The notes beneath the pieces were generated by a model. The model made no database searches and was not told the DNA's origin. It saw nothing but the letters and a program-made list of their open reading frames with translations. Shown one piece after another: positions 34,689 through 42,918 of a stretch of DNA of 64,000 nt. The translations under genes were made by a program, and so were the position numbers. The DNA is from JAVJUV01 sp040220415 (GTDB taxonomy: Bacteria; Pseudomonadota; Alphaproteobacteria; Rhodobacterales; Rhodobacteraceae): the NCBI GenBank assembly GCA_040220415.1, contig JAVJUV010000089.1, forward strand, positions 124,001 to 188,000, in the 5' to 3' direction. Position 1 is the first letter of the stretch. The number at the start of each line of letters is the position of its first letter.

Positions 34689-36590
34689 TCATCCCCGCTT
34701 CCACCACTTCACGCCGGCGGGCGGGATCGTGTGGCCGTTCCAGCTGACGGGAACCGGCGCGTAGTTGAAGGCGAAACGGTGCGTGGCCGTGTCGCGCAGG
34801 CGCAGGCCCTTGAGCATCCTTGCGGTTTCGAGCCCGGCGTCCTTGGCCGACATCGCCACGATGCGGTCCCAGCCGTCGCGGTCGGGCCAGCCGGCGAGGT
34901 AGCGCAGCGAGCCTGCGCCGACGAGCGCCGGGCGGCCGGCTTCGGTGGCCAGAAGCGTCTCGGCCCCGCCCTCGAGATGCTCGGCCCAGCGGATGAAGGC
35001 GCCGCCGCCCTCGAGCAGCTCGCTGGCGCCGGGCGGCAGGCTTTCGACAAGGCTGGCGGTCGTGTCGAGGCCCGGCAGCGCCGGAGGCATCGGCACGGGG
35101 ATCGACCCCTGGGGCGTCTTGGCGCCCGATCGGGGGCCGACGAGAGCGAGGGCGGGACCTTCGGCCAGGCGCGCCTTCAGGTCGTCCGACATGATCGCCA
35201 GCCCCGGCGCCAGCACCATGAGGTAGCCGTCCAGAGGCGCATTGGGCGGCAGGATATCGATGGAAAATCCGGCGCGCCGGAGGGCGCGGTAGGCATCCAG
35301 CACCAGCCCGAAATAGGTGAAGTCCCGGCCCTGCGGCTGGGTCTCGAAGACCCAGGACGCCTCGTAATCGAAGATCAGCGCGACCGGGGCCTGCACCGGC
35401 GCGACATCGCCAAGAGACGAGATTTCATCGGCGACCTGACGGGCCTCGGCCAGCGCCGGGGCGGGGGCGCTGTCGGGACGCAGAAGGCCGGCGTGATGCT
35501 GTTCCTGCGCGAAGGGGGCCTGGCGCCAGCGGAAGTAGCAGACCGCCTCGGCGCCGTGGGCGAAGGCCTCCCACGCCCAGAGGCGGGCCATGCCGGGCAG
35601 GGGGGCCGGATTCCAGGGCGCCCAGTTCACCGGGCCGGGCTGCTGTTCCATGACCCACCAGCGGCCGCGTCCCACGGCGCGGTAGAGGTCGTGGTGGAAG
35701 GCCTGGTTGTCGGGGTCGCCCTGCCGGAGATAGCGGTGCTTGTCCTCGTCCGAGGCGTCGAGGCGGTCGGAGAGAAAGCCGATCGGATAGCTGTCCCATG
35801 ACGCGATATCGAGATCCGCGCCGACCTTGAAATGATCGAACGAAAGCTCGCGGCCCATGTAGTTGTGGATCAGGGGCCGGTCGGTCAGCGGGCGGAGCGC
35901 GTCTGTCTGGACTTTGTTGAAGGCCGCGACCTGGTCCGAGGAGTAGCGGCGGAAATCGAGGACATGGGCCGGGTTCGGTTCGGTCACGGTGAGGTTCGGC
36001 AGGTCGATCTCGTCCCAGTCGGCATAGTCCATCGACCAGAAGACATTGCCCCAGGCGCGATTGAGCGCGTCGGGCGACTGGTATTTCCGGGCCAGCCAGT
36101 CGCGGAAACCGCCAAGGGCGGCGTCGGAGTAGGAGAGTGTGGTGTCGTGGCAGGCGTACTCGTTGTCGATCTGCCAGGCGTGGACATGGGGGTGGCGACC
36201 GTAGCGTTCGCCGAGAAGCATGGCGATGCGGCGGCATTCCTTTCGATAGCCTTCGTGGCTGAAACAGTAGTGGCGGCGCGAGCCGAACTTTCGCGGGCTG
36301 CCGTCGGCATCGAGGGCCAGCATGTCGGGGTGGCGGTCCAGCATCCAGCGGGGCGGCGTGGCGGTGGGCGTGCCGAGGACGACCTTGAGGCCAGCCGCGC
36401 CCAGCATGTCGATGGCGCGGTCGAGCCAGTCGAAGGTCAGCTTGCCCGGTTCGGGCTCCATCCGCGACCAGGCGAATTCGCCGATCCGGACCCAGGTCAG
36501 GCCGGCATCGGCCATGCGGGCGGCATCCCCGGCCCATTGCTCTTCGGGCCAGTGTTCGGGGTAGTAGCAGACGCCGAGTGTCGGGGTCAT
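34689..36590 (-). CDS. Beta-galactosidase, glycoside hydrolase family 42
   Basis: A 633-residue GH42 enzyme that hydrolyses terminal beta-galactosides. It begins LGVCYYPEHWPEEQW, has the acid/base glutamate E144 in WQIDNEYACH and the nucleophile E315 in WVMEQQPGPVNW, and a trimerisation-like middle domain. No signal peptide, so it works on imported oligosaccharides. The ATG has GGAGG five bases upstream. It is the distal gene of a run with SMP-30, dgoA, dgoK and an SDR, which together degrade released galactose by the De Ley-Doudoroff route. Confidence 0.93.
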   Translation of the reverse strand: MTPTLGVCYYPEHWPEEQWAGDAARMADAGLTWVRIGEFAWSRMEPEPGKLTFDWLDRAIDMLGAAGLKVVLGTPTATPPRWMLDRHPDMLALDADGSPRKFGSRRHYCFSHEGYRKECRRIAMLLGERYGRHPHVHAWQIDNEYACHDTTLSYSDAALGGFRDWLARKYQSPDALNRAWGNVFWSMDYADWDEIDLPNLTVTEPNPAHVLDFRRYSSDQVAAFNKVQTDALRPLTDRPLIHNYMGRELSFDHFKVGADLDIASWDSYPIGFLSDRLDASDEDKHRYLRQGDPDNQAFHHDLYRAVGRGRWWVMEQQPGPVNWAPWNPAPLPGMARLWAWEAFAHGAEAVCYFRWRQAPFAQEQHHAGLLRPDSAPAPALAEARQVADEISSLGDVAPVQAPVALIFDYEASWVFETQPQGRDFTYFGLVLDAYRALRRAGFSIDILPPNAPLDGYLMVLAPGLAIMSDDLKARLAEGPALALVGPRSGAKTPQGSIPVPMPPALPGLDTTASLVESLPPGASELLEGGGAFIRWAEHLEGGAETLLATEAGRPALVGAGSLRYLAGWPDRDGWDRIVAMSAKDAGLETARMLKGLRLRDTATHRFAFNYAPVPVSWNGHTIPPAGVKWWKRG

Positions 36591-36632
36591 GGGAGCCTCC
36601 GGGATTTTGCGCCGGCTGCGCCGCCGCCGTGA

Positions 36633-36680
36633 GCCGCCGCTGGCGCGGCGGCGATGCGTATTTGGGGCAAGATGAAGCGG
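36633..36680. repeat. GC hairpin followed by a GTATTT..AAGA.GAAGCGG element
   Basis: GCCGCCGC (36633-36640) and GCGGCGGC (36645-36652) form an 8-bp stem with a four-base loop. It is followed at 36656-36680 by gcgtatttggggcaagatga and then agcgg. A second copy with 19 of 25 matching bases lies at 56944-56968, again next to a GC hairpin. I recall similar elements in many Rhodobacterales intergenic regions. It lies between the SMP-30 gene and the GH42 gene. Confidence 0.6.
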
Positions 36681-36684
36681 ATGC

Positions 36685-37545
36685 TCAGAGAACGACCCTG
36701 TGTTCCGCCTGTCCCTTCGCGACGTTCTCTTCGAAGAACACCTTGCCCTGATCGGCCGAGCGCGCGCGGTCTTCGTCGGTGACGCGGCCGCCGGCCGTGG
36801 TCACGAAGAGCGTCGTCAGGTCGTCGCCGCCGAAGGCCGGACAGGAGGAATGGGCGCCGCCGACGTCGACCGTGCGCGTCAGTGTGCCGTCAGGCGCGTA
36901 GCAGGCGACGCGCCAGCCGTTCCACTGGGCGTTCCAGAAGTTGCCGTCGGCGTCGATCACCGCGCCGTCGACGCCCCAGGGTTCGCCCGAGAGATCGAGC
37001 CAGACCCGAGGTTCGGCCACGGGCCAGCCGGTTTCGGGGTCGAGTGCCACGCGTTTCACCTTGTTGTCGATCGTGTCGCAGAACACGGCCTCTGTCCGGT
37101 CGGGTGTGAAGCAGCAGGCGTTCGGGATGGTGATGCCGTCGTAGAGTTTGCGCAGTTCGCCCCGGTAGTAGCGGTAGAAGGCGCCGGCGGGGCCGTTTTC
37201 CTTCTTGGCCATCGTGCCGATCCAGAACCCGCCCCAGGGGTCGGCGCGGCCGTCGTTCGAGCGGGTGTCGGGAGTGTCGGCCTCGAGACCGCAGACATCC
37301 TCGGAGGCGCCGGTCTCGACGTCGAAGTGGAAGAGCCGGGTCTCGGAGGCGATCAGAAGGTGGGTGTCGTCGGTCCAGCCGGCGGCCGAGACGTTCTCGT
37401 CGAAGGTCCAGCCGCGGCGGGCGCCGGATTCTTTCGTGTGCAGGGCCGAGCCGTGGATGTCGAACCAGTAGAGCTGGCCGCGTGTCGGATGCCAGAGCGG
37501 GCCTTCGCCCAGCGAGCAGATGGTGTGATCGTATACCTGGCTCAT
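36685..37545 (-). CDS. SMP-30/gluconolactonase family sugar lactonase
   Basis: A 286-residue six-bladed beta-propeller lactonase. Metal-site segments are LGEGPLWH near residue 13, RSNDGRADPWGGFWIGTM in the middle, and GVDGAVIDADGNFW later, matching calcium/zinc lactonases that open aldonolactones. In this cluster the likely substrate is galactono-1,4-lactone made by the SDR dehydrogenase. The ATG at 37545 overlaps the dgoA stop (ATGA); longer starts read into dgoA. Confidence 0.88.
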   Translation of the reverse strand: MSQVYDHTICSLGEGPLWHPTRGQLYWFDIHGSALHTKESGARRGWTFDENVSAAGWTDDTHLLIASETRLFHFDVETGASEDVCGLEADTPDTRSNDGRADPWGGFWIGTMAKKENGPAGAFYRYYRGELRKLYDGITIPNACCFTPDRTEAVFCDTIDNKVKRVALDPETGWPVAEPRVWLDLSGEPWGVDGAVIDADGNFWNAQWNGWRVACYAPDGTLTRTVDVGGAHSSCPAFGGDDLTTLFVTTAGGRVTDEDRARSADQGKVFFEENVAKGQAEHRVVL

Positions 37546-38147
37546 TTCTCCGTTCCGTCCCATGCGGTTACGATGGCTTTGGCCTTGTCGGCGACCTTTT
37601 CGGCAGTGTCGCCCGGTCGGTAGAGATTGCTGCCGAGGCCGAACCCGTTGGCGCCCGCGCGGCGCCATGCGGCGAAGCCCTCGGGGCCGACGCCGCCGAC
37701 CATGTAGATTTCCGTTTCCGCCGGCAGGACCGCGCGCAGGGCCTTCAGCCCCTCGACGCCCATCTGGAAGGCGGGGAAAACCTTGAGCCCCGTGGCGCCC
37801 GCCTTGAGCGCGGCGAAGCATTCGGAAGGCGTCAGCACGCCAGGGAAACTTTGCAGACCTGCCCGGACGGTGGCCTGAATGACCTCGGCGTCGCAGTTCG
37901 GCGAGACGATCAGGCGTCCGCCGGCGTCGGCGACTTCGCGCACCTGCGAGGGGTTCAGGACCGTGCCCGCGCCGATCAGGGCATGCGCGCCGAACGCGTC
38001 GGCCATCTTCTCGATCGAGTGCAGCGGATGCGGCGAATTGAGCGGCACTTCGATCCGGTCGATGCCGGCGGCGATCAGCGTCTCGGCGACGGGTAGCGCC
38101 TCGTCGGGCGTGATCCCGCGCAGGATGGCGATCAGGGGGCGGCTCAT
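37542..38147 (-). CDS. dgoA: 2-dehydro-3-deoxy-6-phosphogalactonate aldolase
   Basis: A 201-residue class I KDPGal/KDPG aldolase. AILRGITPDEALPVAETL opens the barrel, the Schiff-base lysine is in GLKVFPAFQMG, and GAGTVLNP and VGGVGPEGF form the phosphate site. It splits 2-keto-3-deoxy-6-phosphogalactonate to pyruvate and glyceraldehyde-3-phosphate. Immediate neighbour dgoK supplies the substrate; together they point to galactonate rather than gluconate. Start and stop both overlap neighbours by four bases. Confidence 0.93.
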   Translation of the reverse strand: MSRPLIAILRGITPDEALPVAETLIAAGIDRIEVPLNSPHPLHSIEKMADAFGAHALIGAGTVLNPSQVREVADAGGRLIVSPNCDAEVIQATVRAGLQSFPGVLTPSECFAALKAGATGLKVFPAFQMGVEGLKALRAVLPAETEIYMVGGVGPEGFAAWRRAGANGFGLGSNLYRPGDTAEKVADKAKAIVTAWDGTEK

Positions 38148-39055
38148 GTCGTGGTTTCCTTCAGGCTTTGCCAGGCCGCGGTCAGGCCCGCCTGCGTGGC
38201 CACGGTGGCGTCGATGATGCGGGGGGAAAGTCCCTGTTGTTCCAGCGCTTCGGCATAGCGGCGCCCGAGAGACGCGTCGCCGATGATGACCAGGTCCTGA
38301 CCGAGCCAGTAGGGGCGCGCGGCGGCGAGTTCGGCACCGATCAGCGTTCCCGAGAGCCGCGACCGTGCGGATGCCGGGTCCAGGCCGTGTAGCAGGCCCT
38401 CGGCGCGCAGCGAGAACAGGCGCGCCGCCATCGCCTCGGGCCGCGCCATCGCGTCGCCGACGGCCTCGGCGAAGGCCGCGTCATCCCAGCCGTCGCCGAC
38501 CGTGTGGCGCAGGACCGATTGTCTGGCCAGAAGCGCGAACATCTCGCCGGTCATGAAGGTGCGGAAGCTGACGACCTCGCGGGCCGAGATCTGCGTCCAT
38601 TTGGTGTGGGTGCCGGGCAGGCAGATCACGCCGTCGAATCCCGGTTCGCGCGCCAGGTGTCCCGCGATCTGGGTTTCCTCGCCGCGCATGACGTCGGCGG
38701 GGCTGTCCTGTTTCAGGCCCGGCAGGATGTGAACCGACAGGCGGGCGTCCCTGGTCTGGGCGCGCGTCATGCGGCCCGACGCCGGGGCGCAGGGAACCGC
38801 GGTGTAGACCGCTTCGGCCCAGCCCTGGCGCGAACCGACCATGCCGCAGGCGACCACGGCCATGCGGCCCTGGCCCAGCCACGGGTCGATCAGTTCCAGC
38901 AGCGCCGGTTCGAAACCGTCGCGCTCCAGCGTGGACATGCCCCGGTCCGAGGTGGCCTCGGCCACGGGACGGTCGCCGCGCATCGCCCAGGCGCGCAGGT
39001 GCGAGGTGCCCCAGTCGACCGCGATCCAGTCGGCGTATCGTGTGTCCGAGCGCAT
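38144..39055 (-). CDS. dgoK: 2-dehydro-3-deoxygalactonokinase
   Basis: A 303-residue DgoK-family sugar acid kinase of the actin-like ATPase fold. It opens WIAVDWGTSHLRAWAM (phosphate 1 motif) and contains CGMVGSRQGWAEAVY and LPGTHTKWTQI, all typical of DgoK. It phosphorylates 2-keto-3-deoxygalactonate at O6. The ATG at 39055 overlaps the SDR stop by one base (TGATG), so it is coupled to that gene. Confidence 0.93.
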   Translation of the reverse strand: MRSDTRYADWIAVDWGTSHLRAWAMRGDRPVAEATSDRGMSTLERDGFEPALLELIDPWLGQGRMAVVACGMVGSRQGWAEAVYTAVPCAPASGRMTRAQTRDARLSVHILPGLKQDSPADVMRGEETQIAGHLAREPGFDGVICLPGTHTKWTQISAREVVSFRTFMTGEMFALLARQSVLRHTVGDGWDDAAFAEAVGDAMARPEAMAARLFSLRAEGLLHGLDPASARSRLSGTLIGAELAAARPYWLGQDLVIIGDASLGRRYAEALEQQGLSPRIIDATVATQAGLTAAWQSLKETTT

Positions 39056-39822
39056 CAGCCGGTCACCACGACGCCGCCGTCGACGACCAGGGCTTGTCCG
39101 GTCATCGCGGTCGAGGCTTCGGAGGCGAGGAACAGCACGGGGCCGACCATGTCTTCGGGGGTCAGGTGTTCGGGCAGGCACATTCGGGCTTGAAACGTGT
39201 CGAGTGCCTGGGGCGAGGCCCAGAGTTCCATCTGGCGGGGCGTCAGCACCCAGCCGGGCATGACCGCGTTGACGCGGATGTTGTCGCGGCCGAATTCACG
39301 CGCGAACGACCGCGTCAGGGCGGTGATTCCGGCCTTGGCCGACGTGTAGGCGGGATAGTCTCCCATACCCATCATGTAGCTGATCGAACTGAAATTGACG
39401 ATACGCCCGCCGCCGGCTGCCTGCATTCCGGGCACCACGGCCTGAGCGGCGAAGAACTGGTGCTTGAGGTTCACCGCCTGCATCCTGTCCCAATAGGCCT
39501 CGTCCACGTCCAGCGCGCCCTTGCGGTCGTCCCATGCGGCGTTGTTCACCAGAACGGTGATCGTTCCGTTGGCCTGCGCGGCCTGGTCGATGGCGGCGCG
39601 CAGTGCGGCGATGTCGGTGACGTCGGCCCGAAGGGGCAGGGGGCGGTTGCCGGTTCTCTCGGCGATGGTGTCGGCGGTGCCCGCGCCGTCAAGGATATCG
39701 GCGAAGGCAACCTTCGCGCCCTGGGCGGCGAATCCCTGGACCAGGGCGGCGCCGATACCCGACGCGCCGCCGGTCACGAAGACCGAGGCTTGTCTGAGAT
39801 CGGGGAATACGGCGGTTGTCAT
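39055..39822 (-). CDS. SDR-family sugar dehydrogenase, probable galactose dehydrogenase
   Basis: A 255-residue short-chain dehydrogenase. The cofactor loop is VTGGASGIG (16-24), the NNAA motif is in VLVNNAAWDD, and the catalytic Ser/Tyr/Lys are in NFSSISYMM and YPAYTSAKAG. It ends TGQALVVDGG as usual. First gene of the galactose set; oxidation of D-galactose (or a related aldose such as fucose or arabinose) to its lactone is the role suggested by context, not by a signature. Confidence 0.82.
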   Translation of the reverse strand: MTTAVFPDLRQASVFVTGGASGIGAALVQGFAAQGAKVAFADILDGAGTADTIAERTGNRPLPLRADVTDIAALRAAIDQAAQANGTITVLVNNAAWDDRKGALDVDEAYWDRMQAVNLKHQFFAAQAVVPGMQAAGGGRIVNFSSISYMMGMGDYPAYTSAKAGITALTRSFAREFGRDNIRVNAVMPGWVLTPRQMELWASPQALDTFQARMCLPEHLTPEDMVGPVLFLASEASTAMTGQALVVDGGVVVTG

Positions 39823-39966
39823 GGCGGAGTGGTTCCGGTCGGTTGCGCAGGCAAGGTCATCGCAGAATGGGTGGGGAAATCAAGCCGCCAGCACCGGTTC
39901 GCCGCAGGAGTTTCACATAATGGACTGCACTGGCGGGGGCGCGGCTTCCCTTGTATGGAACCGACC

Positions 39967-40491
39967 ATGTCGGTCGATGTCGTCATAGAGGATCCGCGCT
40001 GGGAAGAAGCGGGGCTTGAGCCGCTGGCCGAGCGCGCCGTCGCCGGCACGCTGGCGCACCTTGGGCTTGATCCCGGGGCGTGGGAGGTCGTGGTCATGGG
40101 CTGCGGCGACGCCCGGATCGCCGAGTTGAACGCCGATTTTCGCGGCAAGCCGCAGCCGACCAACGTGCTGTCCTGGCCATCGGAGGACCGGGCCGCCGAA
40201 GCGGAAGGCGCCCTGCCCGCCGCGCCCGAGGGTGGCCCGGAACTGGGCGACATCGCGATCGCCTACGAGACCTGCCGCCGCGAGGCGCAGGACGGCGGCA
40301 AACCGCTTGTCGATCATGCGCTGCACCTGATCGTTCACGGAACTTTGCATCTTTTGGGTTACGATCATGTACGCGACGGTGACGGTGACTTGATGGAAGC
40401 CGCAGAAATCGCGATACTTGGCAAGCTTGGGGTGCCGGACCCATATAACGGGTCGGGCATATCGGGCCCGATTGACGATGGAAAGGATTGA
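39967..40491 (+). CDS. ybeY: Endoribonuclease YbeY
   Basis: A 174-residue metal-dependent RNase involved in 16S rRNA maturation and ribosome quality control. The zinc signature HLIVHGTLHLLGYDH with three histidines is intact, as is the NADFRGKPQPTNVLSWP segment. An ATG at 39967 was taken; one at 39955 would add four residues. In most relatives phoH lies directly upstream; here the upstream gene is the divergent galactose set. Its stop overlaps the start of the corC-like gene (TGATG), keeping the usual ybeY-corC-lnt order. Confidence 0.92.
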   Translation: MSVDVVIEDPRWEEAGLEPLAERAVAGTLAHLGLDPGAWEVVVMGCGDARIAELNADFRGKPQPTNVLSWPSEDRAAEAEGALPAAPEGGPELGDIAIAYETCRREAQDGGKPLVDHALHLIVHGTLHLLGYDHVRDGDGDLMEAAEIAILGKLGVPDPYNGSGISGPIDDGKD

Positions 40492-41381
40492 TGGGCGAAA
40501 CGGGCGACGGGTCTTCTAGCGCAGCGCAGGGCGCGCGGGATGGAGACGATGAGAGTACGCGGGGCTTCTTCGGACGTTTGTTCGAGGTGCTCGGCGGCGG
40601 TGAAACGGACGCGGATGGAGAGGCCGAGTATTCTTCGATGGTCTCGGCAGAAGCGGGAAGTAAGGCAAATCTTGCAAATCTGACACGGTTGCGGGTCGAG
40701 GATGTCATGATCCCGAAGGTCGAGATCGTGGCGGTTCCGGTCGATATCAAGAAGGATGACCTGGTCGAGGTTTTCCGCGACAGCGGCATGACGCGGTTGC
40801 CCGTCTACAAGGGAACGCTCGATTCTCCGATCGGCATGGTTCACCTCAAGGATTTCGCGCTGAAGCACGGGTTCAACGGCAACGGCGAGCGATTCGCTCT
40901 GTCGAAGATGCTGCGGCCGCTGCTTTACGCGCCGCCTTCCATGCCCATCGGCGTGCTTCTGCAGTAGATGCAGACCGACCGCATGCACATGGCGCTTGTC
41001 ATCGACGAATACGGCGGCGTTGACGGGCTGGTGACGATCGAGGACCTGATCGAACAGGTCATCGGCGAGATCGAGGACGAGCACGACATCGCCGAGGGCC
41101 GCTATTGGACCGAAGAGGCGCCGGGTTGCTACGTGGCGCAGGCGCGCACGCCGATCGACGAGTTCGAGGCCGAGGTCGGCCTGAAACTGGTCACCCACGA
41201 AGACGAGGAAGAGATCGACACGCTGGGCGGGCTGGTCTTCATGCTGGCGGGCCGGGTGCCCTCGCGCGGAGAGGTGGTCAAGCATCCCGACGGCCCCGAT
41301 TTCGAAGTGGTCGATGCCGACCCGCGCCGGATCAAGCGGCTGCGCGTCCGGATGAACGCGGCGCGCCAGGCGGCCGAATAG
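40491..41381 (+). pseudogene. CorC/HlyC-type CBS-domain protein interrupted by an in-frame amber codon
   Basis: The frame encodes a CorC-like protein of about 296 residues: tandem CBS domains (LRVEDVMIPKVEIVAVPV to YAPPSMPIGVLLQ, then ALVIDEYGGVDGLVTIEDLI) and a C-terminal CorC_HlyC domain (to the end). Codon 159 (40965-40967) is TAG, between GVLLQ and MQTDRMHMALVIDEYGG. The family normally has Lys or another residue here, so one base change from AAG or CAG would restore it. The codon after TAG is ATG, so reinitiation could make a second 137-residue piece, but no ribosome site precedes it. Both halves keep good codon use and no other lesion, so this is a recent mutation, a strain polymorphism or a sequencing error. 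Expected role: Mg2+/Co2+ efflux or envelope function. Confidence 0.85.
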
Positions 41382-41384
41382 GGC

Positions 41385-42854
41385 GTGGGCCGGGGGCGGC
41401 TAATTCTCCTTGCAGGACTGGCAGGGGCGGCGGCGGCGCTTGGCCACGCGCCCTTCGGGCTGTGGCCGGTGTCGCTTGCGGGGTTCGCCGCGCTGGCCTG
41501 GCTGGTCGCGCATCGCGAACGTCCCGTCCTTGCCGCCTGGGCCGGCGGGACTGCGTATTTCGCGGTGACGCTGCACTGGATCGTCGAGCCGTTCCTTGTC
41601 GACGCCGCCACGCACGGCTGGATGGCGCCTTTCGCGCTGATCCTGATGGCGGGCGGGCTGGCGCTGTTCTGGGGGCTGGCGGGCTGGCTGGCGGCGCGGA
41701 CCGGTGGAAACCGGGCGATCGCATGGGCGATCTGCCTGACCGGCGCGGAACTGGTGCGGGGTCACATCCTGACGGGGTTCCCCTGGGCATTGCCCGCCTA
41801 CATCTGGACGGACACGGACATAAGGCTTCTGGCGGCGGTCTTCGGCCCCTATGGGCTGAGCCTGCTGACACTGGTCCTGATCAGCGTGGCGGTGGCGGAT
41901 GCGGGGCGTCCGCGTCCGCGCACGGCGGTACTGGTGGCTGCCGGCGGCCTTGCGATGCTGCTGGGGGCGGGGCTGATGCGCGGCGACGCGGGGACGACCG
42001 ACAGGACCGTGCGGCTGGTCCAGCCGAACGCGCCCCAGAACGAGAAATGGGATCCCGACCGCGCCCACGTCTTCGTGGACCGGGCACTGGAGTTCACCGC
42101 CCGGCCCAAGGACGGCGTCGATCTGGTGGTCTGGCCCGAGACGGCCATTCCCTATCCGCTGGATCTGGCGGGGCCGGTGTTTTCGCGCATTGCCGCCGTG
42201 TCGGACGGCGTGCCGGTGTTCACCGGTCTGAACCGCAGGTCGGAAGACGGCCTCTGGTTCAACAGTTCGGTTATGGTCGACGGCACCGGGCTAGTCGTCG
42301 AGAGCTATGACAAGGTGCATCTGGTGCCCTTCGGCGAGTATATCCCGCTGAAGATAGATTTCATCCGCGCCCTTGCGGCCTCGGTCGGATATGGCTTCAG
42401 CCCCGGCGCGGGCGTCCGGATGATCGACACGCCGCTGGGCCGGACGGTGCCGCTGATCTGCTACGAGGCGATCTTCCCGCAGCATTCGACCGGGCTGGAG
42501 GGACGACAGGATTATATCCTGCAGATCACCAACGACGCCTGGTTCGGCACGTTCTCGGGGCCTTACCAGCACCTGCAGCAGGCGCGGTTCCGGGCGGTCG
42601 AGCAGGGCCTGCCGCTGATCCGGGCGGCGAATACCGGGGTTTCGGCGGTGATCGACGCGCGGGGCAATCTGCGCGCGACGCTGGCGCTGGGCGAGGCGGG
42701 GTTCATCGACGCCGCGCTGCCGGCGGCCCTGGCGCCCACGCCCTACTCCAAAACCGGGGACTGGCCGGTCATCGGTCTTGTCGCGGCACTTCTGGCCGCG
42801 CTCTTTGTCACGGGCCGACGCAATGTCATTGCAAATCGCCCGGGTTCGTCGTAA
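41385..42854 (+). CDS. lnt: Apolipoprotein N-acyltransferase
   Basis: A 489-residue inner-membrane enzyme that adds the third acyl chain to lipoproteins. Several N-terminal membrane helices precede a periplasmic nitrilase-like domain with the Glu-Lys-Cys triad: Glu in WPETAIPYP, Lys in YDKVHLVPFGEY and Cys in PLICYEAIFP; a final helix lies near the C-terminus. The GTG at 41385 comes three bases after the corC-like stop. The gene order ybeY-corC-lnt is a conserved one. Confidence 0.94.
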   Translation: MGRGRLILLAGLAGAAAALGHAPFGLWPVSLAGFAALAWLVAHRERPVLAAWAGGTAYFAVTLHWIVEPFLVDAATHGWMAPFALILMAGGLALFWGLAGWLAARTGGNRAIAWAICLTGAELVRGHILTGFPWALPAYIWTDTDIRLLAAVFGPYGLSLLTLVLISVAVADAGRPRPRTAVLVAAGGLAMLLGAGLMRGDAGTTDRTVRLVQPNAPQNEKWDPDRAHVFVDRALEFTARPKDGVDLVVWPETAIPYPLDLAGPVFSRIAAVSDGVPVFTGLNRRSEDGLWFNSSVMVDGTGLVVESYDKVHLVPFGEYIPLKIDFIRALAASVGYGFSPGAGVRMIDTPLGRTVPLICYEAIFPQHSTGLEGRQDYILQITNDAWFGTFSGPYQHLQQARFRAVEQGLPLIRAANTGVSAVIDARGNLRATLALGEAGFIDAALPAALAPTPYSKTGDWPVIGLVAALLAALFVTGRRNVIANRPGSS

Positions 42855-42862
42855 TCGCGTGC

Positions 42863-42912
42863 ATCCGCCACAACGGCTTCCTGGCGTGGCGGGGTACACA
42901 TGTAATGGAGCA
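42863..42912 (+). promoter_or_regulatory. SAM/SAH riboswitch upstream of metK
   Basis: The 64-base gap between lnt and metK holds the core CACAACGGCUUCCUGGCGUG (as DNA at 42869-42888), which I recognise as the conserved core of the SAM/SAH riboswitch class known from Rhodobacterales upstream of metK. Arms CCGCCAC (42865-42871) and GTGGCGG (42886-42892) form P1; the loop GGCTTCC can pair with GGAGC (42907-42911) as the pseudoknot. That GGAG is also the metK ribosome site, eight bases before its ATG, so ligand binding should block translation. A 14-base linker joins the two elements. Confidence 0.93.
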
Positions 42913-42918
42913 CTTCCC

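Noticed and set aside
40965..40967. TAG as programmed pyrrolysine or stop-codon recoding
   Set aside because: No recoding structure or pyl genes seen, and CorC proteins do not need an unusual residue here; mutation or error is simpler.
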